Source of the DNA: Cryomorphaceae bacterium
GTDB taxonomy: Bacteria > Bacteroidota > Bacteroidia > Flavobacteriales > ECT2AJA-044
Length of the DNA stretch: 64,000 bases
Assembly: GCA_017798125.1 (NCBI GenBank)
Contig: CP059070.1
Coordinates: 62,001-126,000 of the forward strand
Direction: 5' to 3'
The notes below the pieces were generated by a model, which was given only the letters and a program-made list of their open reading frames with translations, was not told the DNA's origin and made no database searches. Both the position numbers and the translations under genes were made by a program. Below are positions 46,684 through 54,609 of this stretch, in pieces. How positions within the stretch are numbered: the first letter of the stretch is position 1; each line of letters starts with the position of its first letter.

Positions 46684-49683
46684 TTAGTAGGCTACGCCTT
46701 GGTTCAACAAATCGTCACAGTGCCAATGATGCCGCTGCTTTTCCTTCGGCTTCTGCGTTTTGGCTCCTTTTTCTTTTTCTCCCCGCATCAGGGCAATCAA
46801 CCGCTGACGTTCGCTTTGTATCCAAGCCAATCGCTCAGCGTCGGCCGCTCGATCGAAATAGATACGTCCGTCAATCAAGGTGGTTTGGGCCTCGCTGTAC
46901 ACGCTGAGCGGATGTCCTGTCCAAAGCACGAGATCGGCGCTTTTTCCAGGCTCAAGCGTTCCCATTTCATCATCCAGATGAAGCAGTTTTGCGGGGTTCA
47001 AGGTCACCATCTTCAAAGCCTCAACCTCCGAAACGCCTCCATACTTGACCGCCTTAGCCGCCTCTTGATTCAAGCGACGGCCCATCTCCGCATCATCGGA
47101 ATTGATGGCCACCGTGACTCCAGCCTCGTGCATGAGTGCTGCGTTGTAAGGAATGGCCTCTTTTACTTCATATTTATAGGCCCACCAATCGGCAAAAGTA
47201 GAACCACCGGCGCCGTGTTCCGCCATAATATCTGCGACTTTATAGCCCTCCAAAATGTGGGTAAAGGTATTGATGCGGAAACCGAATTGCTCAGCTACCT
47301 TCATGAGCATATTGATCTCACTTTGCACATAGCTATGGCACGTAATGAAGCGCTGACTTTCCACGATCTCGGCAAGCGCCTCGAGCTCTAGATCGCGATG
47401 GAATGCTTCTTTCTTGCCGGTTTGCGCCTCCACGGCGCGATAATCCATCGCCCGAGTAAAAGCGTTCACATAGACTTGCTCTACTCCCATCCGAGTTTGC
47501 GGAAAGCGTATTCGATTATCATCACCCCAGTTGCTCTGCTTTACATTCTCTCCCAAGGCAAACTTGATGAAGCCATCCGCTCCTTCAATACGCATCTCCT
47601 GAGGGCTCGCCCCCCAGCGGAATTTGACCAAAGCGCTTTGACCACCAATGGGGTTTGCCGAACCGTGCAGTAATTGCGCGGCCACTACTCCACCGGCGAG
47701 TTGTCGATAGATGTCAATATCGTCGGAATCAACAGCGTCGTACATCCGTACTTCTGCCGAACTGTTCATGGTTCCTTCGTTGACTCCGCTTAAGGCGATG
47801 TGCGAATGCTCATCGACAATACCGGGTGTGAGGTGCATTCCTGAAGCGTCTACTTCGGTAGCCCCAGAAGCGTCAAGATCGACACCCACAGCCTCAATTC
47901 GTCCGTTGCGCACCCAAAGATCTGCTTCTTGAAGAACTTCTTGATCGCCCGCCAGCGTCCAGATGGTCGCCTTTCGGAAAACGATGTTCGTGTCTTCAGG
48001 AGCATCGAAATACCCGTATCCGTTAAACGGCCTAGGCAGCTCGGCCATCATCTCTTCGGAGGAAGATTCTTCCTTTTTCTTTTTCTTCTTCGTGGTATCC
48101 ACGGGCAAAGCACTGGTGTAGGTTGCCGTCCAATCGACCCAACGACCATCGCTCCACTGACCACTTCCACGGTATCCGTCATCGGTCCGGAATCCATTCA
48201 ATCGAATGGAGGCCGGGAGGCCATCTGGTTGGAAGCTCATCACAAGGTTAGGGCCCTTGAATTTTGAAGTCACCTCGAGTGTCGTGGAATCGGTCAAGGC
48301 GATTTCGGCACGATGCTTTCCTGCGTCTCCCAGGACCTTGAAGGTCCAAGTGCTGTCCTCGATGGTTAGGTCGTAGACGCCGGCATAATCATCGGCCCGT
48401 AGGGCCTTATACTCATGGGCCTGGCCGCCTGTCCACACTTGGTAAACGGTGCAGCCTTTAGCAAATAGCGTGGTGTCCGTGATGAGCAAATCGGCGCGAT
48501 ATCCCGCATCGACTTGACCTACGCGGTCCGAAACACCTAACCAGCGCGCGGGGGTCGTGGTCATGGCGGCTAGAGCAACCTCTTCGGGCAGGCCTTTCTC
48601 AATAGCTCCGCGCAAATTCTTCCAGAAATCCCGTTGGTTGTCTAGGCCATCCAGGGTAAAGGTAAACTCGATTCCCGCCGCGTGAAGTCGCGCCGCGTTC
48701 TCGGCCGCGTGCTCCCAATGCCACATCTCTTCCAGGTCTATGTCCACCGCTCCATATGGATCCTCAACATCGTAGGCGTCAGGGAAATCCAAGGGAAGGA
48801 TGAAGCGCAAACCGGCATCCGCCAATTCTTGCGTCCGTTGGTATTCATCTCCGTTTCCGCGAACGATGAAGTCGTATCCCATCTCTTCGCCAATTTCATC
48901 GGCCAGTAGGGCGCGGAGTCGATTGCGGACTTCGAATACTGCCGGAAGAGCCCGCTGGGCGTTAAAGGCCTCTAATGTTGCGTCATAGGATTCGGGCTGG
49001 TCCACTGCGGCGTAGTACGACGCATCGTAATGCGTCTGACGCAAGAGGGCCACAGAACCCATGATACTGCTCGGATAGCTCTGCGTGCTGGTCCCTTTTT
49101 GAAAACTGAAATGCGTCGAGGCCGCTGGAACAATTACCGCCGTTCCGGCATCGGTCTTGGCCGTACTTACGAGGGAGCCGGAGCCGCGATGGATTCCGTC
49201 GTGACGATGCGTCAATACCGCCGTAAACCCGAGCTTTCGGAGCGCAGCGGCGTCCTTTTCCGATGGCTCAAAGACTTTATCCGCTTCAAATTCAGATCGA
49301 ATGGCCTGATTCCAACCGTAGGGCCCTTTGGTTTTACTATCGAATTGGGGGCCACGGCTCCGATCTCGAGATCGTTCCGCTTGGGGCGTTCCGTATGTAC
49401 TGTATAGGTCAATGAGCCCAGGATATATGTGCTTGCCTTCCAAATCCACGACGCGATACCCTTTTGGCGCTTCTCCAGAGGTCATGACCTGGATGATCAT
49501 AGAGCCTTCTATAAGAACCGTAGCTTCTTCTTGGGTCGTCGTTTCATTGATGTGAACAGTTGCGTTGGTCAGGGCATAGCGTTCCGGGCGCTCATCGGCC
49601 AAATCATTGGTCTTCCCGGTTTGCCCTAAAGCCGTAAAAGCGAACAACATAAACAGTCCGCTCAGGAATGGTGTTTTCTTCAA
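46684..49683 (-). CDS. Double-domain amidohydrolase-family protein
   Basis: A 999-residue exported protein (signal peptide about 1-20) made of two amidohydrolase units. The first (about 35-430) has PGLIDLYSTYG instead of PGLIDxHxH and looks degenerate. A linker with six Lys in a row (about 531-536) follows. The second (about 565-980) is intact: PGIVDEHSHIA (near 625), ITCHSYVQ, NTFTHILEGYK and AINSDDAEM supply His and Asp metal ligands, and NPAKLLHLDDEMGTLEPGKSADLVLW ends the barrel. Substrate unknown; imidazolonepropionase or Xaa-Pro-type relatives are possible. Reverse-strand TATACTTG (49712-49719) is a near-consensus -7 box. Confidence 0.88.
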   Translation of the reverse strand: MKKTPFLSGLFMLFAFTALGQTGKTNDLADERPERYALTNATVHINETTTQEEATVLIEGSMIIQVMTSGEAPKGYRVVDLEGKHIYPGLIDLYSTYGTPQAERSRDRSRGPQFDSKTKGPYGWNQAIRSEFEADKVFEPSEKDAAALRKLGFTAVLTHRHDGIHRGSGSLVSTAKTDAGTAVIVPAASTHFSFQKGTSTQSYPSSIMGSVALLRQTHYDASYYAAVDQPESYDATLEAFNAQRALPAVFEVRNRLRALLADEIGEEMGYDFIVRGNGDEYQRTQELADAGLRFILPLDFPDAYDVEDPYGAVDIDLEEMWHWEHAAENAARLHAAGIEFTFTLDGLDNQRDFWKNLRGAIEKGLPEEVALAAMTTTPARWLGVSDRVGQVDAGYRADLLITDTTLFAKGCTVYQVWTGGQAHEYKALRADDYAGVYDLTIEDSTWTFKVLGDAGKHRAEIALTDSTTLEVTSKFKGPNLVMSFQPDGLPASIRLNGFRTDDGYRGSGQWSDGRWVDWTATYTSALPVDTTKKKKKKEESSSEEMMAELPRPFNGYGYFDAPEDTNIVFRKATIWTLAGDQEVLQEADLWVRNGRIEAVGVDLDASGATEVDASGMHLTPGIVDEHSHIALSGVNEGTMNSSAEVRMYDAVDSDDIDIYRQLAGGVVAAQLLHGSANPIGGQSALVKFRWGASPQEMRIEGADGFIKFALGENVKQSNWGDDNRIRFPQTRMGVEQVYVNAFTRAMDYRAVEAQTGKKEAFHRDLELEALAEIVESQRFITCHSYVQSEINMLMKVAEQFGFRINTFTHILEGYKVADIMAEHGAGGSTFADWWAYKYEVKEAIPYNAALMHEAGVTVAINSDDAEMGRRLNQEAAKAVKYGGVSEVEALKMVTLNPAKLLHLDDEMGTLEPGKSADLVLWTGHPLSVYSEAQTTLIDGRIYFDRAADAERLAWIQSERQRLIALMRGEKEKGAKTQKPKEKQRHHWHCDDLLNQGVAY

Positions 49684-49753
49684 AGTCGTCTTGTTTGGGG
49701 TAATAGAATGGCAAGTATAACCAAAAACGAGGCGTTTTGATTAATTTGCGCCC

Positions 49754-50542
49754 GTGCTACACTACACCACGTACGAACACGATGACAGCAACGAGTGGGT
49801 GACCTTCATCCACGGGGCCGGAGGCTCATCGAGCATTTGGTTCCGACAACTCCGAGCTTTTCGGAAGCGATTCAATGTCTTGCTCATTGACCTTCGCGGT
49901 CACGGTCAGAGCAAAGGATTGGAGCCACTCAAAATGCCGCGCTACACCTTCGAAGAAATTACCGAAGAGGTACGCGAGGTCATTGATCATCTGCGCATTC
50001 AAAAAAGCCACTTCATCGGGATCTCCCTCGGAACCATTATCGTTCGGGAATTGGCCGAACGCCATCGCGAGCGCGTTCAGAGCATGATCATGGCGGGTGC
50101 CGTGATGAAAATGAACCTGCGAGGTAAAATTTTGATGCGCTTAGGCGTTTGGTTCAAAAGCGTTGTTCCCTATCTCCTGCTTTACCGGTTCTTCGCCTTT
50201 ATCATCATGCCCCGGAAGGCACACCGCACTTCACGCCTACTCTTTATTGAAGAGGCCAAGAAACTCGCGCAGAAAGAATTCATTCGCTGGTTCAAGTTAG
50301 CAGCGGACGTGAATGCCAAGCTCAAGTGGTTCCGAACGGTAGAAGTTCCCATTCCGACCCTGTACCTCATGGGCGATGAAGACCATATGTTCTTGCCCTC
50401 GATCAAGCACTTGGCCGCTCGCCACAAAAGTGCAGAGCTGGTCGTCGTTCCCAACTCAGGCCATGTCGTAAACATCGATCAACCGGAATTCTTCAATGAT
50501 CACAGCATACGATTTATTGAGCAAGTGCCTACGGCACGATAA
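49754..50542 (+). CDS. Alpha/beta hydrolase
   Basis: A 262-residue alpha/beta-fold hydrolase. The oxyanion loop is FIHGAGGSSSIWFRQL, the nucleophile elbow GISLGT (Ser near residue 95), the acid sits in LMGDEDHMFLPS and the His in VPNSGHVVNID. Starts with GTG 49754, 5 nt after TTAATTTG (49741-49748), a seven-of-eight -7 box, so the leader is minimal. Substrate not predictable. A copy of the dispersed palindrome covers its last codons and stop (50525-50540). Confidence 0.88.
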   Translation: MLHYTTYEHDDSNEWVTFIHGAGGSSSIWFRQLRAFRKRFNVLLIDLRGHGQSKGLEPLKMPRYTFEEITEEVREVIDHLRIQKSHFIGISLGTIIVRELAERHRERVQSMIMAGAVMKMNLRGKILMRLGVWFKSVVPYLLLYRFFAFIIMPRKAHRTSRLLFIEEAKKLAQKEFIRWFKLAADVNAKLKWFRTVEVPIPTLYLMGDEDHMFLPSIKHLAARHKSAELVVVPNSGHVVNIDQPEFFNDHSIRFIEQVPTAR

Positions 50543-50554
50543 CCCCTCTTCCCC

Positions 50555-51319
50555 ATGAAATTCATCTCCTTCAACGTGAACGGCATCCGTGCCAGTGTCA
50601 AAAAAGGACTCTTGGACAGCCTTGTCGAAATGGATGCGGACGCCGTCTGCTTTCAAGAAACTAAGGCAACTCCTGAACAAGTGGCTGAGGCGCTCACAGG
50701 CTTACAAGGGTATCACTTGCACGCTTATTCCGCGGAGAAAAAAGGGTATTCGGGTACCGCCATCATTTCAAAAGAAGCACCACAATCGGTGACCTACGGA
50801 ATTGGAATCGAAGAGCACGATCAAGAAGGGCGTGTCATCACTGCAGAGTTTGACGAGTACTACCTCGTCACCGCCTATGTGCCCAATTCTGGAAACGGGT
50901 TAAAAAGGCTCGACTATCGCAGCCAATGGGATGCAGATATGGCCGCGTATTTGGAACGACTTCAAGAGCAAAAGCCCGTAATGTTTTGCGGTGACCTGAA
51001 CGTGGCGCACCAGGAGATCGACATTGCGAGACCAAAATCCAACTACAACAAAACGGCTGGGTACACCCAAAAGGAAATCGATGGAATGGATCGCTTTCTA
51101 AACCAAACCGGCCTAGTCGACACCTTTCGGGAACAACATCCCGAAGAGGTCAAATACAGCTGGTGGAGCTATCGAGCTGGAGCTCGTGAAAAGAATATTG
51201 GCTGGCGCTTAGACTACTTTCTCGTGAGTAAAGCGCTCATGCCCCGGATCTCATCGAGTTTTATCCTCAACGAGGTACTCGGGTCCGATCACTGCCCGGT
51301 GGGTATTGAGATGTCTTAA
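50555..51319 (+). CDS. xth: Exodeoxyribonuclease III
   Basis: AP endonuclease and 3'-5' exonuclease in base-excision repair. The 254-residue protein has ISFNVNGIRASVKKG, the metal-binding Glu in CFQETKATPEQ, GDLNVAHQEIDIARPKSN and the catalytic GSDHCPVGIEM at the C-terminus. Length and motifs match ExoA/XthA proteins. It begins 12 nt after the hydrolase gene. Confidence 0.95.
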   Translation: MKFISFNVNGIRASVKKGLLDSLVEMDADAVCFQETKATPEQVAEALTGLQGYHLHAYSAEKKGYSGTAIISKEAPQSVTYGIGIEEHDQEGRVITAEFDEYYLVTAYVPNSGNGLKRLDYRSQWDADMAAYLERLQEQKPVMFCGDLNVAHQEIDIARPKSNYNKTAGYTQKEIDGMDRFLNQTGLVDTFREQHPEEVKYSWWSYRAGAREKNIGWRLDYFLVSKALMPRISSSFILNEVLGSDHCPVGIEMS

Positions 51320-51321
51320 GA

Positions 51322-51660
51322 CTATTCGAGATCTACCAATCCCTTTTCTTCGGCTAGCCCTTTGGTCAGTTCTAGGCACAAGTCAACGACCCAAATGCCA
51401 CCACCATCATCTCCTAAAGGCTCATCCTCTTCAAATGCGGTAACTGCGTCCTGAAGGTCCATGGCATGAATACCCGCGTAGAAGAAATACTCGCCGGGAT
51501 CGATGCCCTCTGCATCAATTCGGTGATCCAAAAAGACCCCCCAATACGTGGCGAAAAAATCCTCCAGTGAGGTATCCTCGGCAATTTCAATTTCGATGTA
51601 ATCTCCCTCGTCCAGAAGGTATTCGTCGAGGAAGGTGTTGAGTTCGCGCAACTTGCTCAT
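51322..51660 (-). CDS. Acidic protein of unknown function
   Basis: A 112-residue cytoplasmic protein with a strong negative charge (repeated Asp/Glu: DEGDYIEIEIAEDTSLEDFF, EEDEPLGDDGGG). No signal peptide, membrane segment or known motif was found. Reverse-strand TACCTTCG (51678-51685) is a seven-of-eight -7 box 17 nt upstream, which supports it being a real gene with its own transcription. It is convergent with xth. Confidence 0.7.
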   Translation of the reverse strand: MSKLRELNTFLDEYLLDEGDYIEIEIAEDTSLEDFFATYWGVFLDHRIDAEGIDPGEYFFYAGIHAMDLQDAVTAFEEDEPLGDDGGGIWVVDLCLELTKGLAEEKGLVDLE

Positions 51661-51782
51661 GATGCATGGATTTTTAACGAAGGTACCTCAAAATGCCACG
51701 CCACTGGGGCCAAAGGGGTTAAATAATAGTTACGGCATCTTTTTCATTGGTTACGAGACACTTAGAAACCGTTAATTTGGCG

Positions 51783-51790
51783 TACCTTTG
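51783..51790 (+). promoter_or_regulatory. -7 promoter element of typA
   Basis: TACCTTTG, an exact TAnnTTTG match, 25 nt before ATG 51816. It lies inside a possible upstream extension of the typA frame and so supports the 51816 start. Confidence 0.65.
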
Positions 51791-51815
51791 CAGCCATTTT
51801 TACAAAGAAGCCCCT

Positions 51816-53609
51816 ATGAACTTGCGTAACATCGCCATCATTGCTCACGTTGACCACGGTAAAACCACCTTGGTAGACAAAATGCTCCACGCCGGAAATC
51901 TTTTCGACGACCACGAAAAGCCAGGGGAGCTCATCATGGATTCCAACGATTTGGAGCGCGAGCGCGGCATTACCATTTTGGCCAAGAACGTAAGTGTACG
52001 TTACGGTGATCACAAGATCAACGTAATCGACACACCAGGCCACAGTGATTTTGGAGGTGAAGTAGAGCGCGTTCTAAACATGGCAGATGGTGTACTTCTT
52101 TTGGTCGACGCTTTTGAAGGCCCAATGCCACAGACTCGTTTTGTGTTGAGCAAGGCCATTGAGCTCGGGCTTAAACCTATCGTGGTCATCAACAAGGTCG
52201 ACAAGCCGAACTGTACTCCAGAAGAAGTACACGAGATGGTCTTCGATCTCATGTTCCATTTGGAAGCTACCGAAGAGCAATTGGATTTCCCTACAGCGTA
52301 CGGATCCGCCAAACAAGGCTGGATGGCCGAGGACTGGAACGCACCCACGGACAACATTAACTATCTGCTCGACATGATCATCGAGCACATCCCTGCTCCT
52401 GAAAAACGTGAAGGTACACCTCAGTTGCTGATCACCTCATTGGATTACTCCTCATTCGTTGGCCGTATTGCGATTGGCCGCTTGCATCGCGGAACGCTTA
52501 AAGCGAATCAGCAAGTCAATCTCGTGAAACGGGACGGTACAGTTGTCAAGTCCAAAATCAAGGAACTTTTCGTCTTTGAAGGGTTTGAAAAAGTTAAAGT
52601 AGACGAAGTACACAGCGGGGAGATTTGTGCCATCACCGGAATTGAGGGTTTTGACATCGGCGATACCGTCGCGGATTTTGAGGCACCAGAGGGCTTGCCG
52701 ACCATCAAAATCGACGAGCCTACCATGAGCATGACCTTCACCATCAATGACTCTCCATTCTTTGGAAAAGAAGGAAAATTTGTGACTTCACGTCACATTA
52801 AGGAGCGTCTTGAAAAAGAGATGGAGAAGAACTTGGCTCTTCGCGTCGAAGAGACGGACTCCGCGGATACCTTCAAAGTATTTGGGCGAGGAGTACTTCA
52901 CTTGAGCGTATTGATTGAAACCATGCGCCGCGAAGGCTATGAGGTGCAAATTGGTCAGCCTCAGGTAATTCTCAAAGAAATTGATGGTCAAAAAATGGAG
53001 CCTGTTGAGCACCTGACCATTAACCTGCCAGAGAACGTAAGTGGAAAAGCCATTGAAGCGGTCACCCTGCGCAAAGGTGAAATGCTGACCATGGAGCCCA
53101 AGGGAGATCGCATCCACTTGGAATTTCAAATTCCTTCACGTGGGCTTATCGGTCTTCGAAACTACCTGTTGACGGCAACAGCTGGGGAGGCCATCATGAG
53201 TCACCGATTCTTAGAATTCCAACCCTATAAAGGTGAGATCCCAGGTCGCCAGAACGGATCGTTGATCGCTTTGGAAACTGGAACGGCGATTCCTTACTCC
53301 ATCAACAACCTTCAAGATCGCGGTACCTTTTTTATTGCTCCAGGGGTAAATATTTACGAAGGACAAGTCATTGGCGAGAACAACCGCCCAGGTGATTTGA
53401 CCATCAATGTGACCAAGACCAAGAAGCTTAGTAATATGCGTTCTTCAGGGGCAGACGATAAAATGCGTATTGCACCACCTGTTGAGTTTACTTTGGAAGA
53501 GGCCTTAGAATACATCCAATCGGACGAGTACGTAGAGGTAACTCCAGAGAGTATACGATTGAGAAAGATCTATTTGAAAGAACACGAGCGCAAGCGTTCT
53601 GGAAAGTAA
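51816..53609 (+). CDS. typA: Ribosome-associated GTPase TypA/BipA
   Basis: Translation-factor GTPase that aids 50S assembly and stress or cold adaptation. The 597-residue protein has the P-loop AHVDHGKTTLVDKML, switch I ERERGITILAK, switch II DTPGHSDFGGEV, NKVDKP, then EF-G-like domains and the TypA-specific C-terminus (QIPSRGLIGLRNYLLTATAGEAIM and AVNEMMK-like ending IRLRKIYLKEHERKRSGK). ATG 51816 matches the family N-terminus MNLRNIAIIAHVDHG. Confidence 0.97.
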   Translation: MNLRNIAIIAHVDHGKTTLVDKMLHAGNLFDDHEKPGELIMDSNDLERERGITILAKNVSVRYGDHKINVIDTPGHSDFGGEVERVLNMADGVLLLVDAFEGPMPQTRFVLSKAIELGLKPIVVINKVDKPNCTPEEVHEMVFDLMFHLEATEEQLDFPTAYGSAKQGWMAEDWNAPTDNINYLLDMIIEHIPAPEKREGTPQLLITSLDYSSFVGRIAIGRLHRGTLKANQQVNLVKRDGTVVKSKIKELFVFEGFEKVKVDEVHSGEICAITGIEGFDIGDTVADFEAPEGLPTIKIDEPTMSMTFTINDSPFFGKEGKFVTSRHIKERLEKEMEKNLALRVEETDSADTFKVFGRGVLHLSVLIETMRREGYEVQIGQPQVILKEIDGQKMEPVEHLTINLPENVSGKAIEAVTLRKGEMLTMEPKGDRIHLEFQIPSRGLIGLRNYLLTATAGEAIMSHRFLEFQPYKGEIPGRQNGSLIALETGTAIPYSINNLQDRGTFFIAPGVNIYEGQVIGENNRPGDLTINVTKTKKLSNMRSSGADDKMRIAPPVEFTLEEALEYIQSDEYVEVTPESIRLRKIYLKEHERKRSGK

Positions 53610-53640
53610 CCAGGGCTCTTCGTTCTAAAGACTGCAGGCC

Positions 53641-54234
53641 ATGGATTTAAACTTCATTCTTTCAACGGCCATATTGATATTCTTTGTACTCGACCCCTTC
53701 GGGAACGTTCCTTTGGTATTGACCATCCTTAAAGACGTTCCGGCGGAGCGCAGGCGAAAGATTATCATCCGCGAAGTACTCATTGGGCTGGTAATCCTAT
53801 TGCTGTTCCTCTTCTTCGGGAACGAGTTCTTGAGTATTTTCCATTTGGAAACCGAAGCGGTACAGATTTCGGGAGGAGTGATTTTCTTCATCATTGGAAT
53901 GCGGATGATCTTCCCTGCGGATCCAAACCAATCGCTTTTTGCCGCTCAAGGCGAACCCTTCATTGTTCCGATCGCAATGCCCATGATAGCGGGACCATCA
54001 GCCTTAGCGACGCTGTTGGTATTGTCGAAAAATCATGCAGACGCGCCTGTTAGCGTCACTTTAGCCCTTCTTGCGGCCTGGGGAGCATCTTTTTTAATTC
54101 TCCTGGCAGCACCCTTCATGTATCGCTGGCTTCGCCGCCGAGGCCTTACTGCGCTTGAGCGTTTGATGGGAATGCTCCTGCTTTTCTTAAGCGTCCAGAT
54201 GTTCATTGACGGCATCCGCGGACTGCTTGTGTAA
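53641..54234 (+). CDS. MarC family membrane protein
   Basis: A 197-residue integral membrane protein with about six membrane segments and family motifs FFVLDPFGNVPLVLTIL, EAVQISGGVIFFIIGMRMIFP and PIAMPMIAGPSALATLLVLS. The family was once linked to antibiotic resistance, but its substrate is not known. It is encoded 31 nt after typA. A strong hairpin terminator lies at 54348-54394. Confidence 0.92.
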   Translation: MDLNFILSTAILIFFVLDPFGNVPLVLTILKDVPAERRRKIIIREVLIGLVILLLFLFFGNEFLSIFHLETEAVQISGGVIFFIIGMRMIFPADPNQSLFAAQGEPFIVPIAMPMIAGPSALATLLVLSKNHADAPVSVTLALLAAWGASFLILLAAPFMYRWLRRRGLTALERLMGMLLLFLSVQMFIDGIRGLLV

Positions 54235-54347
54235 CAATAGTATAATTTATCGCAACGAGACTTGTTCTCTTATATAGAATTTCTCCAGATCTTAGCTGTG
54301 AGGTTAGAGGTTTTCATGTTGCAGCGTCCCCAACTAACCTGGGGACA

Positions 54348-54394
54348 AGCGCCCACCCCGAGGGAGGACACATAAAGGGGTGGGCGCTCTTTTT
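54348..54394 (+). terminator. Strong intrinsic terminator with a 17-nt GGGAGGACA-containing loop
   Basis: Twelve-pair stem AGCGCCCACCCC/GGGGTGGGCGCT (54348-54359 with 54377-54388) followed by CTTTTTAT. The loop GAGGGAGGACACATAAA is unusually long and purine-rich for a simple terminator. Confidence 0.85.
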
Positions 54395-54532
54395 ATATCC
54401 CCTTGTTAATAAAATTGTTTAATCTTTTGTCCCTGAACCACTTAGGATTAGGAAAAAATTACGAGCTTGAGCATCAAGACACAATCCATGCGTCTTATTT
54501 GTCCTCCCGGACAGATGTTTAGGTTAATGAGG

Positions 54533-54561
54533 AAAAGTCCCGCGGTGCCGACGGGACTTTT
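54533..54561 (+). terminator. Intrinsic terminator 49 nt ahead of the helicase start
   Basis: Ten-pair stem AAAAGTCCCG/CGGGACTTTT (54533-54542 with 54552-54561), loop CGGTGCCGA, with the T-run inside the stem's 3' arm. Readthrough or a promoter downstream of it is needed for helicase expression. Confidence 0.75.
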
Positions 54562-54609
54562 CTGCTTTAATTTCACGACCTTTGTGGCTCATTTCTAACA
54601 CGTTCCCAT

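Larger units (their letters stand above)
54235..54609. other. 375-nt gene-free leader ahead of the DEAD-box helicase, with two terminators and a 36-codon frame
   Basis: The gap holds in order: a hairpin GTCCCC/GGGGAC (54326-54346), a strong terminator (54348-54394), a second terminator (54533-54561), and GACCTTTG (54577-54584), a seven-of-eight -7 box. An open frame of 36 codons (54488-54598, starting MRLICPPGQMF) runs through the second terminator. The loop of the first terminator (54362-54375) is complementary to 54495-54508 over 14 nt with one mismatch. This could be two small RNAs or a regulated helicase leader; part may simply terminate marC. Confidence 0.45.

Noticed and set aside
46654-47391. 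Forward frame of 245 codons opposite the 999-residue amidohydrolase
   Set aside because: The reverse strand has clear family motifs here; the forward frame is an antisense shadow with no recognisable protein features.
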